From GCA-2731375 sp964590195 (GTDB lineage: Bacteria > Pseudomonadota > Alphaproteobacteria > GCA-2731375), in the NCBI GenBank assembly GCA_964590195.1, contig CAZPWJ010000002.1, positions 1 to 64,000 of the forward strand: DNA of 64,000 nt, written 5' to 3'. Position numbers and translations under genes: made by a program. The notes below the pieces were generated by a model. It did no database searches and was not told the DNA's origin. It saw only the letters and a program-made list of their open reading frames with translations. Positions 53,832-63,273 of this stretch are shown here, piece by piece; within the stretch, counting starts at the first letter, position 1, and every line of letters begins with the position of its first letter.

Positions 53832-55267
53832 TATTCCGCCTCCTCCAAGCCAAGATCCGCAGGTTCAAGATTCCGCACATCGGTGATTTCGCCCATCACC
53901 GCCGCCGCCGCCGCCATGGCCGGTCCGGCCAGGTGGGTGCGGGCGCCAGGTCCCTGGCGGCCCACGAAATTACGGTTGGCGGTGGAGATACAGCGTTCGC
54001 CCGGTGGTACGACCTCGCCATTGCTGGCCACGCATTGGGCGCAGCCCGGCTCGCGCCATTCAAAGCCGGCGTCGAGGAAGATTTCGTGCAGGCCTTCCGC
54101 TTCCGCCGCCACTTTTACCGGGACCGAGCCCGGCACCACCAGGGCGATGACGCCCTCGGCCACCTGGCGTCCCTTGGCGATGGCGGCGGCGCGGCGCAGA
54201 TCCGAGAGGCGGCTGTTGGTGCAGGAGCCAATGAAGATCCGGTCGATCTTGGTGCCCGCGATGGGGGCGCCTGCTTTCAAATCCATGTAGTCCAGGGCAT
54301 TGACGGCGCCTTGCTGTTGTTCCGCCTCGGCGAAGCTGTCGGGCGTTGGAATGTTCTGGGTTACCGCCACGGTTTGCCCCGGTGAAGTACCCCAGGTGAT
54401 CTGTGGCGCGATTTCCGATGCATCAATGCTGACCTCCCGGTCGAACACGGCGCCGTCGTCGCTGACCATGGTGCGCCAATAGGCCAGTGCCTCATCCCAT
54501 GCCGCGCCCTCCGGCGCCAGGGGTTTGCCTTTCAGGTATTCGAACGTGGTGTCGTCGGCCGCGACCATTCCCATGCGGGCGCCGAATTCGATGGACAGAT
54601 TGCAGATCGTCAGGCGGCCTTCCATGCTCATGTTGGCAATGGTGCTGCCGGCGTACTCCACCGCATGGCCGGTGCCGGCGGCGACGCCTAGCTGGCCGAT
54701 GATATGCAGGATCACGTCCTTGGCCTCGACTCCGGGGCCCAGGTCACCGTCGATGGTGATGCGCATGGCCTTTGGACGGCGCTGGCGGATGGTCTGGGTG
54801 GCCATCACATGAACGAGTTCCGACGAGCCGATGCCGAATGCCATACAGCCCATGGCGCCGTGGGTGGAGGTATGGCTGTCGCCGCAGACCAGCAGGCAGC
54901 CGGGCAGGGTGTAACCGGTTTCCGGGCCGACCACATGCACGATGCCCTGGTTGGAATGCTCCAGGCCATAGTGGGCGATGCCGGTGGCGTTCGCCATATC
55001 CCGCAGGCCGCCGCCAAAGGCCTCGCCATGCTCGCTGGACGCCAGGGTGCGGCCGGGCATGGTCGAGATACTGTGATCCGGCGTGGCCAGGCAGAGTTCG
55101 GGGTTGCGCACGGAAAGGCCGCGCTCCTGCAACTCCTTCATGGCGCGGGCGCCGCTTAGATCATGCAGCAGCAGCCGGTCCACATGCAGGAGGTCCAGGT
55201 CCTCGCCCAGGGAGCGGACGATGTGCGTACTCCAGAGTTTTTCGACTAGGGTTTTCGCTTCGCTCAT
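53831..55267 (-). CDS. leuC: 3-isopropylmalate dehydratase large subunit-like (LeuC)
   Basis: A 478-residue Fe-S hydro-lyase of the aconitase superfamily. Cluster cysteines are C349 in FIGSCTNSRL and C409/C412 in PGCAQCVASNG, and SNRNF is replaced by TANRNFVGRQGPGARTHL. In classical LeuC the second segment reads CSMCLAMN, so the substrate pocket differs. It pairs with the LeuD-like gene. Leucine synthesis, or isomerisation of a related hydroxyacid in the neighbouring catabolic set, are both possible. Confidence 0.85.
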   Translation of the reverse strand: MSEAKTLVEKLWSTHIVRSLGEDLDLLHVDRLLLHDLSGARAMKELQERGLSVRNPELCLATPDHSISTMPGRTLASSEHGEAFGGGLRDMANATGIAHYGLEHSNQGIVHVVGPETGYTLPGCLLVCGDSHTSTHGAMGCMAFGIGSSELVHVMATQTIRQRRPKAMRITIDGDLGPGVEAKDVILHIIGQLGVAAGTGHAVEYAGSTIANMSMEGRLTICNLSIEFGARMGMVAADDTTFEYLKGKPLAPEGAAWDEALAYWRTMVSDDGAVFDREVSIDASEIAPQITWGTSPGQTVAVTQNIPTPDSFAEAEQQQGAVNALDYMDLKAGAPIAGTKIDRIFIGSCTNSRLSDLRRAAAIAKGRQVAEGVIALVVPGSVPVKVAAEAEGLHEIFLDAGFEWREPGCAQCVASNGEVVPPGERCISTANRNFVGRQGPGARTHLAGPAMAAAAAVMGEITDVRNLEPADLGLEEAE

Positions 55268-55314
55268 CCCGCTTCTCCCGTGACTAAGCCGCCAATATAA
55301 TAATCGACGGTGTT

Positions 55315-56115
55315 TCAGTCGCTATGTTGTTCGATCCATGCCGTGACCGCGTCGTTGAAAATATCCGCCGCCTCGATATTGACCGCGTGGCCCGCGTCCA
55401 CCTCGACCACTTCCAGGTTGGGAATATTGGCGAGGGCGTATTCATAATTTGATTCGAAACGCTTTTCCGCCGCGCCGCAAACCAGCAGCGTGGGTACGGT
55501 CGTATTCTGGACCTCGTCGCGTACCGACAAATGGGGCGAGGAATAACGGAACGATTGCGCCAGGCCCCTTGGCTGCAACAGCTCGGCGTCCCTGACCAGG
55601 GCATCGCGGGCCGCTTCGGGCAGGCGCTTGGCCCGGCCCGGATAGATCGGCAGCTGCTTGATGCCCTCGACGCCGTTGCGTTCCATGGCCTGGGCCCGTT
55701 CCTCCACGGTGCCCCGATAATTGTTCAAGGCTTCGTTGCCGATCAGGGCGGATGATGAGTTGGTGAAAACCTGGGCCATGATCCGATCGGGATGGCGCAA
55801 GGCATAGCGCAGGGTCAGACCGGCGCCAAAAGACTGGCCGCAGATGAACCAGCGCTCGACGCCCAATTTTTCGCGGATCGCCTCGAACGTACGGACGTAG
55901 GCTTCCGGGTGATAATGCTCTGCTTCTTCCGGCGAGCCGGAGCGGCCATGGGCCAGCAATTCCACCAAGACCGGACGCGCCACTTTTTGTAGGGCGGCCA
56001 AGTTCAGTTCCCACTGCGCCCGGGATGACAACATGCCGTGCAGCATCATGATGTAGGGGCCATCGCCCTCGTGTACCTCATAATGCAGATGGATTTCCGG
56101 ATCGCTCATATTCAT
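55315..56115 (-). CDS. Alpha/beta hydrolase
   Basis: A 266-residue hydrolase with the oxyanion region LHGMLSSRAQW, nucleophile S95 in CGQSFGAGL, and H243 in DAGHAVNIE near the C-terminus. The size and layout fit carbon-carbon or ester hydrolases of catabolic pathways (MhpC- and BioH-like), but the substrate is not clear. It lies between the acyl-CoA dehydrogenases and leuC on the same strand. Confidence 0.9.
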   Translation of the reverse strand: MNMSDPEIHLHYEVHEGDGPYIMMLHGMLSSRAQWELNLAALQKVARPVLVELLAHGRSGSPEEAEHYHPEAYVRTFEAIREKLGVERWFICGQSFGAGLTLRYALRHPDRIMAQVFTNSSSALIGNEALNNYRGTVEERAQAMERNGVEGIKQLPIYPGRAKRLPEAARDALVRDAELLQPRGLAQSFRYSSPHLSVRDEVQNTTVPTLLVCGAAEKRFESNYEYALANIPNLEVVEVDAGHAVNIEAADIFNDAVTAWIEQHSD

Positions 56116-56177
56116 TTCACCACTAAATACATCAATTATGCTACCGCCCAGTCTCGTTCCATGGCGCGGTTGGGGGG

Positions 56178-57329
56178 CTACCGCAGGCCGAGGCCGCGGG
56201 CGACGATGCCGCGCAGTACCTCGGTGGTGCCGCCCTGGATCGTCAGTTTCGGCGCGATGGTGATGTTATGGGCCAGGATTTCCTCGAAATGCATGCGGTT
56301 GCCCTGGTCGCGGTCGACAAAGGCCGCCAGATCGCGGGCGATGGAGGGCAGGGCCTGTTCCCAGACCGTGCCCAGATCCTTGACCACGGAGGCTTCCAGC
56401 ACCGGTTCCTTGCCCGCGTGCAGCATGCCGGCGACGGAAATCGACATGCGCCGCAACGTGTGCAGCTGTGCCACCAGGCGGCCCAGGCCCTCGGCCTCGC
56501 GCGTGTCCGGGTTCTGGCCGATAAAGTCAACCAGCTCGAACAACACCTGGCCGGTTTCCAGGAACCGCTCGGAACCGCTGCGCTCGTAGGCCAGCTCGGA
56601 CGTTGCCTGCTTCCAGGCCATGTCGGCCTCGCCCATGAGATAATCGTGCGGCAGCAAGGCATTGTCGAAGATCACTTCGTTGAATTCGTGGTTGCCGTTG
56701 GGATGCAGCACCGGCTGGGTCGAGATGCCGGGCAGGCTCATGTCGACCAGGAATTGCGACAGGCCGTGGCGGCGGTTTTCCTGGGTCGGCGCCGAGGTGC
56801 GGAACAGCCCGATCATATAGTCGGACTCGTGCGCCAGGGAGGTCCACAATTTGCGCCCATTGATCAACCAGCCGTCATCGGTGCGCTCGGCCTTGGTCTT
56901 GGCGGCGAACAGATCGGAGCCGGAATCAGGCTCGCTCATACCGATGCAAAACGATACCTCGCCACGGGTAATGCGCGGCAGGATGTCCTGCTTGATCGCC
57001 TCGGAGGCGTATTTCATCAGGACGGGGCCGCTTTGCCTATCGGCGGTGAAATGCTTGCGGGTCGGTGCCCGGGCAATGAGGAATTCCTCGTTGATCACAT
57101 AGCGTTCGAGAAAGCTGCGTTCCTGGCCGCCGTATTTCTTGGGCCAGGTAATGCCGATCCAGCCCTTTTCGCCGACCTTGCGGCTGAATTCCGGGTTTGG
57201 CCGGCGGTCCGGCGTGCCATCAAAGGTACCGGCGGCCATTTCCTCTTTCAGGAATTCACGGACTTCCAGGCGCAGGGCTTCGGCCTCGGGCGGCAGGCGG
57301 ATGGGATCAAACTGTATGGCTACGGACAT
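56178..57329 (-). CDS. Acyl-CoA dehydrogenase
   Basis: A 383-residue flavoenzyme that forms alpha,beta-unsaturated acyl-CoA. Signature regions are FCIGMSEPDSGSDLFAAKTK, then LINGRKLWTSLAHESDYM and the end QGGTTEVLRGIVARGLGL. ATG 57329 is chosen over in-frame 57392, which overlaps the adjacent dehydrogenase. Adjacent paired acyl-CoA dehydrogenase genes of this kind (FadE28/FadE29-like) can form a heteromer in actinobacterial steroid catabolism, which is a possible but unproven reading here. Confidence 0.93.
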   Translation of the reverse strand: MSVAIQFDPIRLPPEAEALRLEVREFLKEEMAAGTFDGTPDRRPNPEFSRKVGEKGWIGITWPKKYGGQERSFLERYVINEEFLIARAPTRKHFTADRQSGPVLMKYASEAIKQDILPRITRGEVSFCIGMSEPDSGSDLFAAKTKAERTDDGWLINGRKLWTSLAHESDYMIGLFRTSAPTQENRRHGLSQFLVDMSLPGISTQPVLHPNGNHEFNEVIFDNALLPHDYLMGEADMAWKQATSELAYERSGSERFLETGQVLFELVDFIGQNPDTREAEGLGRLVAQLHTLRRMSISVAGMLHAGKEPVLEASVVKDLGTVWEQALPSIARDLAAFVDRDQGNRMHFEEILAHNITIAPKLTIQGGTTEVLRGIVARGLGLR

Positions 57330-57351
57330 CTTGCTATTGACCTCTATATAG

Positions 57352-58425
57352 TTACGCTGCCGTGAGGCTGTGCCACAGCCCTTCACCGCCACCGGCGGCG
57401 ACCCGGCGGCCTAAATCGACGGCCCAGACGGCCTCGTTGTCGAAATCATCCCGCCACGACCACAAGCGCTGCACAAAGCGGTGCAGGATATGCTCCTTGG
57501 TGAAACCGATGGCGCCAAAGGCCTGATGACCGATGGCGGCACCCTCGCCGGCGGCTTCGCCGACCCGGATTTTGGCCGAGGCGATCTCCAGGAAGACACC
57601 GCCGTTTGACCAATCCTCCAGGGTTTCGACCGTATAGGCGGTGGAGGAGGCGATGGCGATGGCGGCGGCGGCTTCCTCGCCCAGGCGTGCCAGATTATGT
57701 TGCACCGCCTGGAACTTGCCGATGGGCCGGCCAAAGGCGACCCGCTCCTCGGCATATTGCACCGCGATTTCCAAGACCGTCTGCAAGGCGCCGGCCATTT
57801 GCATGGAGCGTGCCGCGGCCCCCATCAGTTTCAAGGCCTGGGCATCAATGCCGGCCCGCGCCGGTGCCGACTGCAATGGCGTGACGCCGGAAAAATCGAC
57901 GTTGTTTTGCGCCTCGCCGGCCATGTTGCGGCCTTCGGAACAGGTGCAGTCCGCCACGCTGACCAGGGCCACCGTGGGACCATCGGGGCCGTCCGCCAGA
58001 ACCGCTAGATGATCGACCTCCGCCGCGAAGGTCACGGCGCGGGCGGTGCCGGACAAGGTACCGTCGGCGGCAAGGGTGATGTTGTCGCCGCGCTGCATGG
58101 GTGCGACGGACATGGCGCCGCCGGGCAGCATGATATCGCCCATTTCCAACAGCCAGCCAGCCAACAGGGTTTCGGCCAGGGGCAGGGCGGCGGCATATTC
58201 GCCCGCCACCCGCAATACCGCGAAGCCCGAGCCGATGCCGGCACCCGCGCCGCCCAACTCGTCATTGACCCAGGCGGAGGTTAGGCCGGCTTCTTCCAGG
58301 GCCGTCCACAGCGGTTCCCGCCAGCTGTCATCGCCGGCCAGGTTGATGGTCTGCGGGTCGCCCAGATCGCGAAAGATCCGGGTCGCCGCATCGGTGACCA
58401 GGGTTTGGGCTTCGTCCATTGCCAT
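57352..58425 (-). CDS. Acyl-CoA dehydrogenase, second subunit
   Basis: A shorter, 357-residue acyl-CoA dehydrogenase. The middle domain is reduced (the usual CxxxTEPxxGSD segment is not recognisable), while the C-terminal helical domain is clear (VAFGRPIGKFQAVQHNLARLG, HQAFGAIGFTKEHILHRFVQ). This pattern is typical of the partner that lacks a complete active site in heteromeric acyl-CoA dehydrogenases. It lies 22 bp upstream of the full-length dehydrogenase. Confidence 0.88.
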   Translation of the reverse strand: MAMDEAQTLVTDAATRIFRDLGDPQTINLAGDDSWREPLWTALEEAGLTSAWVNDELGGAGAGIGSGFAVLRVAGEYAAALPLAETLLAGWLLEMGDIMLPGGAMSVAPMQRGDNITLAADGTLSGTARAVTFAAEVDHLAVLADGPDGPTVALVSVADCTCSEGRNMAGEAQNNVDFSGVTPLQSAPARAGIDAQALKLMGAAARSMQMAGALQTVLEIAVQYAEERVAFGRPIGKFQAVQHNLARLGEEAAAAIAIASSTAYTVETLEDWSNGGVFLEIASAKIRVGEAAGEGAAIGHQAFGAIGFTKEHILHRFVQRLWSWRDDFDNEAVWAVDLGRRVAAGGGEGLWHSLTAA

Positions 58426-58444
58426 ACCTTTCCTAAATTTGCTC

Positions 58445-59248
58445 CTATCTGCCCTGGAAATTCGGCAAGCGCCGATCGGCGGTGGCGGCGATGCCTTCCT
58501 TGAAGTCTTCGGTTTCCTTCAGGCGGTTCTGGACTTCCAATTCGTGATCGGTGGCCGCCTTCACCCGGTCGGCCAGACCGGCGCGCAGGGTGGCGCGTGT
58601 CTCAACCACGCCCAGGGGGGAGGAAATGGCGATTTCCTTGGCCAGCTCCATGGCCGCGCTACGGACCTGATCAAGCGGCACGAAGACATCCGCCAGGCCC
58701 ATTTCCATGGCTTCCTCGCCCTTGATGCGGCGGCCGGTGTACATCATCAATGCCGCGTTCTGCTGGCCGATCAGGGCCGGCAGGGTGTGGGTCAGGCCGA
58801 AACCGGGATGGAAGCCCAGGCGCGTGAAGTTGGCCGCGAAACGCCCTTCGGCGCAGGTCACCCGGAAATCAGGCACCAGGGCCAGGCCCAGGCCACCGCC
58901 AATGGCCGCGCCCTGAATAGCGCCCACGATCGGCTTCGGCGTGGCGAACAGGCGGACGGCTTCCACGTACAAATGGGTCTCGGCCTTTTGCGGCTGCGCG
59001 GCCTGGTTTTCGAGAAGCTTATCGCTCGAGCTGTCGCCGAAATTGGCGCCGGCGCAGAATGCCTTGCCTTGTGCGGCGAGAACGATGGAGCGGCAGTCGT
59101 CGTTCTCGCCCAGACCCTCGCAGGCATCCGCCAATTGACTGATCAGCGCGTGGTCAAAGAAATTATAGGGTGGGCGCTGGATTTCGATCAGGGCCACATG
59201 ATCGTCCAGGTTTACCTCGATATCGTTGAAGTCGCCGATTTTAGTCAT
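58445..59248 (-). CDS. Enoyl-CoA hydratase/isomerase family protein
   Basis: A 267-residue crotonase-fold protein. The oxyanion-hole regions are ALIEIQRPPYNFFDHALIS, then VLAAQGKAFCAGANFGDSSS, and AIQGAAIGGGLGLALVPDF. It would hydrate or isomerise enoyl-CoA made by the neighbouring dehydrogenases. The spacing to both neighbours (20 and 26 bp) supports one operon. Confidence 0.92.
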   Translation of the reverse strand: MTKIGDFNDIEVNLDDHVALIEIQRPPYNFFDHALISQLADACEGLGENDDCRSIVLAAQGKAFCAGANFGDSSSDKLLENQAAQPQKAETHLYVEAVRLFATPKPIVGAIQGAAIGGGLGLALVPDFRVTCAEGRFAANFTRLGFHPGFGLTHTLPALIGQQNAALMMYTGRRIKGEEAMEMGLADVFVPLDQVRSAAMELAKEIAISSPLGVVETRATLRAGLADRVKAATDHELEVQNRLKETEDFKEGIAATADRRLPNFQGR

Positions 59249-59273
59249 TTCTAAGTATCCTTAAGTTTGCTCT

Positions 59274-60128
59274 TTAAGAGGCTAATGTACATTTGCCGTT
59301 CTTGACCACGACCAGGTCGCGCTCTTTCAGACGGCACTGGAAGGAGACGATATCGCCGTCCCGCCAGATATCCGTGATGATGGTTTCGCCAGGGTAGACG
59401 GGCGCGGAAAAGCGCAGATCGAAACCCCGGATCATGGTGTGATCATAATCGCAGATTGTCGTGACAATCGCCCTGCACGCCGTGCCATAGGTGCACAGAC
59501 CATGCAGAATGGGCACTGGAAAACCGACGCTTTTGGCCAGGGTCGGATCCGCATGTAGGGGATTGCGGTCGCCGTTCAGGCGGTACAACAGGGCCTGATC
59601 GGGGCGGGTTTCCAATTCAACGCTCATATCGGGCGCCCGATCGGGCGTCGGATGGGGCGCGGGGCCGGAACCGCTGGGCCCGCCAAAACCGCCGTCGCCA
59701 CGGGCAAAGACCGTGCTGCCGACCTTGAACAAAGGTTGGCCGTCGGACTTCAGGCGGACATCGGTTTCGATCAGGACAAGGGCGCCCTTGCCCTCGCCCT
59801 TGTCATAGGCTTCCGCCACCCTGGCATCGGCGATCAGTTCGCCTTCGGGCGGCAGGGGGCGGTAAAGTTCCAGGCGCTGTTCGCCATGCAGAACCTTGGT
59901 GTAATCCCAGCCGATTTCGGCGGTCAGATTACCCCGGGTCAGCACCACCGCCATCGACGGTACGGTTTTCAGCGCACCCTGTTCAAAGACATAGTCGAGC
60001 TCTTTTTCATCCAAGGCATCCCGGCCAAAGCCGACGCCCAGGGCATACAGCATGGTTTCCCGGTCACCGTAGGAAAACTCCCGCCCCTCTTCTTTCAAGG
60101 TCATTAAATGGTCATAGTTCATGGCCAT
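59274..60128 (-). CDS. MaoC-like (R)-specific enoyl-CoA hydratase
   Basis: A 284-residue double-hotdog hydratase like the C-terminal hydratase-2 part of peroxisomal multifunctional enzyme 2. The active-site motif LNGDRNPLHADPTLAKSVGF with ILHGLCTYG is intact; the N-terminal half (DALDEKELDYVFEQGALKTV) is typical of the family. It produces (R)-3-hydroxyacyl-CoA. The SDR gene just upstream (starting at 61085) would oxidise that product. Confidence 0.92.
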   Translation of the reverse strand: MAMNYDHLMTLKEEGREFSYGDRETMLYALGVGFGRDALDEKELDYVFEQGALKTVPSMAVVLTRGNLTAEIGWDYTKVLHGEQRLELYRPLPPEGELIADARVAEAYDKGEGKGALVLIETDVRLKSDGQPLFKVGSTVFARGDGGFGGPSGSGPAPHPTPDRAPDMSVELETRPDQALLYRLNGDRNPLHADPTLAKSVGFPVPILHGLCTYGTACRAIVTTICDYDHTMIRGFDLRFSAPVYPGETIITDIWRDGDIVSFQCRLKERDLVVVKNGKCTLAS

Positions 60129-60167
60129 GTGAGACGCTCCTCAACTGATGCAACCAAAAGAGACGGC

Positions 60168-61085
60168 TTACAGCGGGTCCGAAGTGAACACCGTGCGGGC
60201 ATTGCCCAGATCGGTCACGTTGGCGCGGAATGCCGGGAACGCATTCGACAGCATGTTCGATGGTGTCCAGCCTTCCGTATTGGCGATGCCACGAATGGGC
60301 CGGGGCTGGTTCCAGATGTAAACCTCGTTGCCGCGGATGGAGAAAATCTGCCCGGTCAGATCCTTGGCGTCGTCGGCCACCAGGGCCACGCCCAAGGGGG
60401 CGATCTGATCGGGCCGCATGCGCGCCTTGGTCAGTTCCATGCGCTTGGCGGTGGCTTCATCCTTGATGGGAATGGTGCCGATCATGCGGGTCCAGGCCGA
60501 CGGCGAGAGAATGTTCGAACGCACGTTCTTGCGCTCGTTCTCCATGGCGATCACGCGGGAAAGACCGACGATGCCCATCTTGGCGGCGGCATAGTTGGTT
60601 TGGCCGATATTGCCGATCAGGCCGGACGTGGAAGTAAACAGGACATAGGCGCCGTCTTCCTGATCACGGAAGTGATTGATGGTGGCGCGGGTAACGTTGA
60701 ACGAGCCCTTGAGGTGCACATCGATCACCGCGTCCCAGTCTTCTTCCGACATCTTGTGGAACATGGTATCGCGCAGGATGCCGGCGGGCGCGATGACGCC
60801 GTGCAGGCCGCCATAGGTATCCATGGCTTGTTCGAACATGGCCTTGGCGCCGGACATCAGGGCCACGCTGTCGCCGTTGGCCACGGCCTCGCCGCCGGCG
60901 GCCTTGATCTCGTTAGCTACTTCCTGGGCTGGGCCAACGTCGCCGTCGTCATCGCCGGAGGTTGACCCACCAAGGTCATTGACCACGACCTTGGCGCCTT
61001 CGCGCGCGGCCAATAGGGCATGTTCCCTGCCAATACCGCGGCCGCCACCGGTGACCAGAATTACCTTACCGTCGAGAACGCCCAT
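60168..61085 (-). CDS. Short-chain dehydrogenase, MFE-2 type
   Basis: A 305-residue NAD-dependent dehydrogenase of the multifunctional-enzyme-2 group. The Rossmann motif VTGGGRGIGREHALLAAREG binds cofactor, an insertion with NDLGGSTSGDDDGDVGPAQ marks the MFE-2 type, and the catalytic tyrosine and lysine are in TNYAAAKMGIVG. It would oxidise (R)-3-hydroxyacyl-CoA to the ketone. Together with the MaoC gene it amounts to a split version of MFE-2. Confidence 0.94.
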   Translation of the reverse strand: MGVLDGKVILVTGGGRGIGREHALLAAREGAKVVVNDLGGSTSGDDDGDVGPAQEVANEIKAAGGEAVANGDSVALMSGAKAMFEQAMDTYGGLHGVIAPAGILRDTMFHKMSEEDWDAVIDVHLKGSFNVTRATINHFRDQEDGAYVLFTSTSGLIGNIGQTNYAAAKMGIVGLSRVIAMENERKNVRSNILSPSAWTRMIGTIPIKDEATAKRMELTKARMRPDQIAPLGVALVADDAKDLTGQIFSIRGNEVYIWNQPRPIRGIANTEGWTPSNMLSNAFPAFRANVTDLGNARTVFTSDPL

Positions 61086-61145
61086 GATCCATTTCCTCCA
61101 ATTTTACTGTTGGAGGGAAATCTAACGCTTGTTTGCCTAGCTGGG

Positions 61146-61185
61146 AAGCCCTCCCCCTCGTACCGAGGAGTCCGGAGGAGGGCTT
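61146..61185. terminator. Compound hairpin between the BMP gene and the SDR gene
   Basis: The 9-bp arms AAGCCCTCC and GGAGGGCTT enclose a second small stem (CCTCG/CGAGG with loop TAC). It lies downstream of the minus-strand BMP gene and upstream of the SDR gene. There is no T-tract, so termination would be weak; it may also stabilise the transcript end. Confidence 0.5.
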
Positions 61186-61201
61186 GAGGCAAATTTGTTA
61201 A

Positions 61202-62287
61202 CTATTTCGGCAACTTGCCTTGAACGCCCTGGACATACCAGTTCATGGAGAGCAAGGAGCCATCGTCCAGATTTTTGCCGGCGGGGACTTTTTCCAAGCC
61301 CGCCTGATCCTTGATGGGGCCGGTGAAGGGATGCAACTTGCCGGAAATGATGTCGGCTTCAGCCTTTTTCGCCATGGCCAGAACATCCGCTGGAATGGCG
61401 GCGTTATAGGGCGCCATTTGCAACATGCCCTGCTTCAGGCCATCCCAGGTATCGCCGGATTTCCAGCTGCCGTCCATCACCGCCTTGGTGCGGGCGACGT
61501 AATAGTTATCCCAAACATCAATGATCGCGGTGAGATGGGATTTCGGCCCGAAATGCGTCATGTCCGAGGCTTGGCCCACGGCCCAGACGCCGCGTTCCTG
61601 GGCCGCCTGAATGGCCGCCGGGCTGTCGGTATGCTGCATGATCACGTCGGCACCCTGATCGATCAGCGCCTTGGCGGCCGCGCCCTCCTTGCCTGGATCA
61701 TACCAGGTGTTGACCCAGACAACCTTGACCGTGGCCTTTGGATTGACCTTTTGCAGGGCCAGGGTGGTGGCATTGATGCCGCGGACCACTTCTGGAATGG
61801 GGAAGGAACCGATATAGCCGATGATGTTCGACTTGGTCATCTTGCCGGCGATCAGGCCGGCGATATGGCGGCCTTGATAAAAGCGCGCCGCGTAGGTCGA
61901 TACATTCTTCGACTGTTTGTAACCGGTGGCATGTTCAAAGCGCACGTTGGGGAAACTCTTGGCGACTTTCAGCGTGGGGTTCATGAACCCGAACGAGGTG
62001 GTGAAGATCAATTTGTGGCCCGAGGCGGCAAGCTGGCGGATGACCCGCTCGGAATCAGCGCCTTCCTTGACGCTTTCCACCAGGGTGGTCTTGACCTTGT
62101 CGCCAAAGGCCTTGTCGATCGCCTTGCGGCCTTGGTCGTGGCGATAGGTCCAGCCATGGTCACCGACCGGACCGACATAGACAAAGCCGACTTTCAGCGG
62201 CTCGGCCAACGCGGCGGTGGTCATTGCAGCGGAGACGGCGGCCGCCCCCAGCCAAAGTGCGGTACGTTTGATGAGTGTGGTTTTCAC
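61202..62287 (-). CDS. BMP family ABC transporter substrate-binding protein
   Basis: Periplasmic binding protein of the basic membrane protein (BMP/PnrA) family, 361 residues, which usually binds nucleosides. A signal peptide (TALWLGAAAVSAAMTTAALA) is followed by the family start EPLKVGFVYVGPVGDHGWTY. Later regions GADVIMQHTDSPAAIQAA and the GHKLIFTTSFGFMNP stretch are typical. The start is GTG 62287, preceded by AGGGGG 7 bases upstream. It is followed on the minus strand by a hairpin at 61146-61185. Confidence 0.93.
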   Translation of the reverse strand: MKTTLIKRTALWLGAAAVSAAMTTAALAEPLKVGFVYVGPVGDHGWTYRHDQGRKAIDKAFGDKVKTTLVESVKEGADSERVIRQLAASGHKLIFTTSFGFMNPTLKVAKSFPNVRFEHATGYKQSKNVSTYAARFYQGRHIAGLIAGKMTKSNIIGYIGSFPIPEVVRGINATTLALQKVNPKATVKVVWVNTWYDPGKEGAAAKALIDQGADVIMQHTDSPAAIQAAQERGVWAVGQASDMTHFGPKSHLTAIIDVWDNYYVARTKAVMDGSWKSGDTWDGLKQGMLQMAPYNAAIPADVLAMAKKAEADIISGKLHPFTGPIKDQAGLEKVPAGKNLDDGSLLSMNWYVQGVQGKLPK

Positions 62288-62352
62288 GTTTCGTCCCCCT
62301 GTGTTTTTTGCACCCGCATTGTCCGCACAAAGCGCCTTGAGGTCGAGCAACT

Positions 62353-63273
62353 TTATGCTTCGGGATAAAAAATTCTGCCCAAGGAAGCAGGCGCGTTCAG
62401 CCGCGCCCGGCCGCCATCGGCAGAGATCGCCACCAGCACGGCGATGGTCGCCAAATAGGGCAGCATGGAAAGGAACTGCGACGGGATATCAAAGCCGAAA
62501 CCCTGAATATGCAGCTGCGCTACCGTGATGCCGCCGAACAAATAGGCGCCCAGCAACATCCGCCCCGGCCGCCAGGTGGCGAAGACCACCAACGCCAAGG
62601 CGATCCAGCCGCGCCCGGCGGTCATGTTCTCGGCCCACATGGGCGTATAGGCGAGGGATAGATAGGCTCCGCCCAGGCCAGCCATGGCGCCGCCGAACAG
62701 AAGTGCGAGATAGCGTACCTTGATTACGGGATGGCCCAGGGCGTGGGCAGCTGAATGGTTCTCTCCGATGGCGCGCAGGACCAGGCCGGCGCGGCTGCGC
62801 TCCAGGAACCAGATCGTCGCGGGGATCGCCAGAATGGACAAATAAACCAGGGCGTCATGGCCGAACAGCAGCGGCCCGACGATGGGCAGATCGGAAATGC
62901 CCGGCAGATCAAGCTGCGGCAGGCGATCCAATGGCACGCCGACAAAGGAACGCCCAATCAGGGCGCTGACCCCAATGCCGAAAATCGTCAGCGCCAGGCC
63001 CGAGGCGACCTGATTGGCCAGCAGGGTCTGGGTCAGCAGGGCGAATACCAGCGCCAGGGCAGCGCCCGCCGTCGCGCCCGCCAGGATGCCCAAGGTGGCG
63101 CTGCCGGAGGTCAGGGCCACGGCAAAGGCCGCGACCGCGCCCAACAGCATCATGCCTTCGACACCAAGATTAAGGACGCCGGATTTCTCCACCACCAGCT
63201 CGCCGATGGCGGCGAAGACCAGCGGCGTGGCGGCGCCGATGACGGTGATCAGGACGGCGGCGACGGTTTCCAT
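62353..63273 (-). CDS. ABC transporter permease, BMP-type (second permease)
   Basis: A 306-residue inner-membrane permease of the branched-chain/nucleoside (YufQ/NupC-like) family, with about eight to ten hydrophobic segments. The stretch VVEKSGVLNLGVEGMMLLGA is the recognition signature. The start METVAAVLIT overlaps the stop of the other permease by 1 bp (TGATG). It forms an importer with the binding protein next door; the ATPase gene must lie beyond the window. Confidence 0.93.
   Translation of the reverse strand: METVAAVLITVIGAATPLVFAAIGELVVEKSGVLNLGVEGMMLLGAVAAFAVALTSGSATLGILAGATAGAALALVFALLTQTLLANQVASGLALTIFGIGVSALIGRSFVGVPLDRLPQLDLPGISDLPIVGPLLFGHDALVYLSILAIPATIWFLERSRAGLVLRAIGENHSAAHALGHPVIKVRYLALLFGGAMAGLGGAYLSLAYTPMWAENMTAGRGWIALALVVFATWRPGRMLLGAYLFGGITVAQLHIQGFGFDIPSQFLSMLPYLATIAVLVAISADGGRARLNAPASLGRIFYPEA

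Noticed and set aside
61220..62368. 382-codon plus-strand frame opposite the BMP binding protein
   Set aside because: The minus-strand product has a signal peptide and BMP signatures; the plus frame is a shadow.
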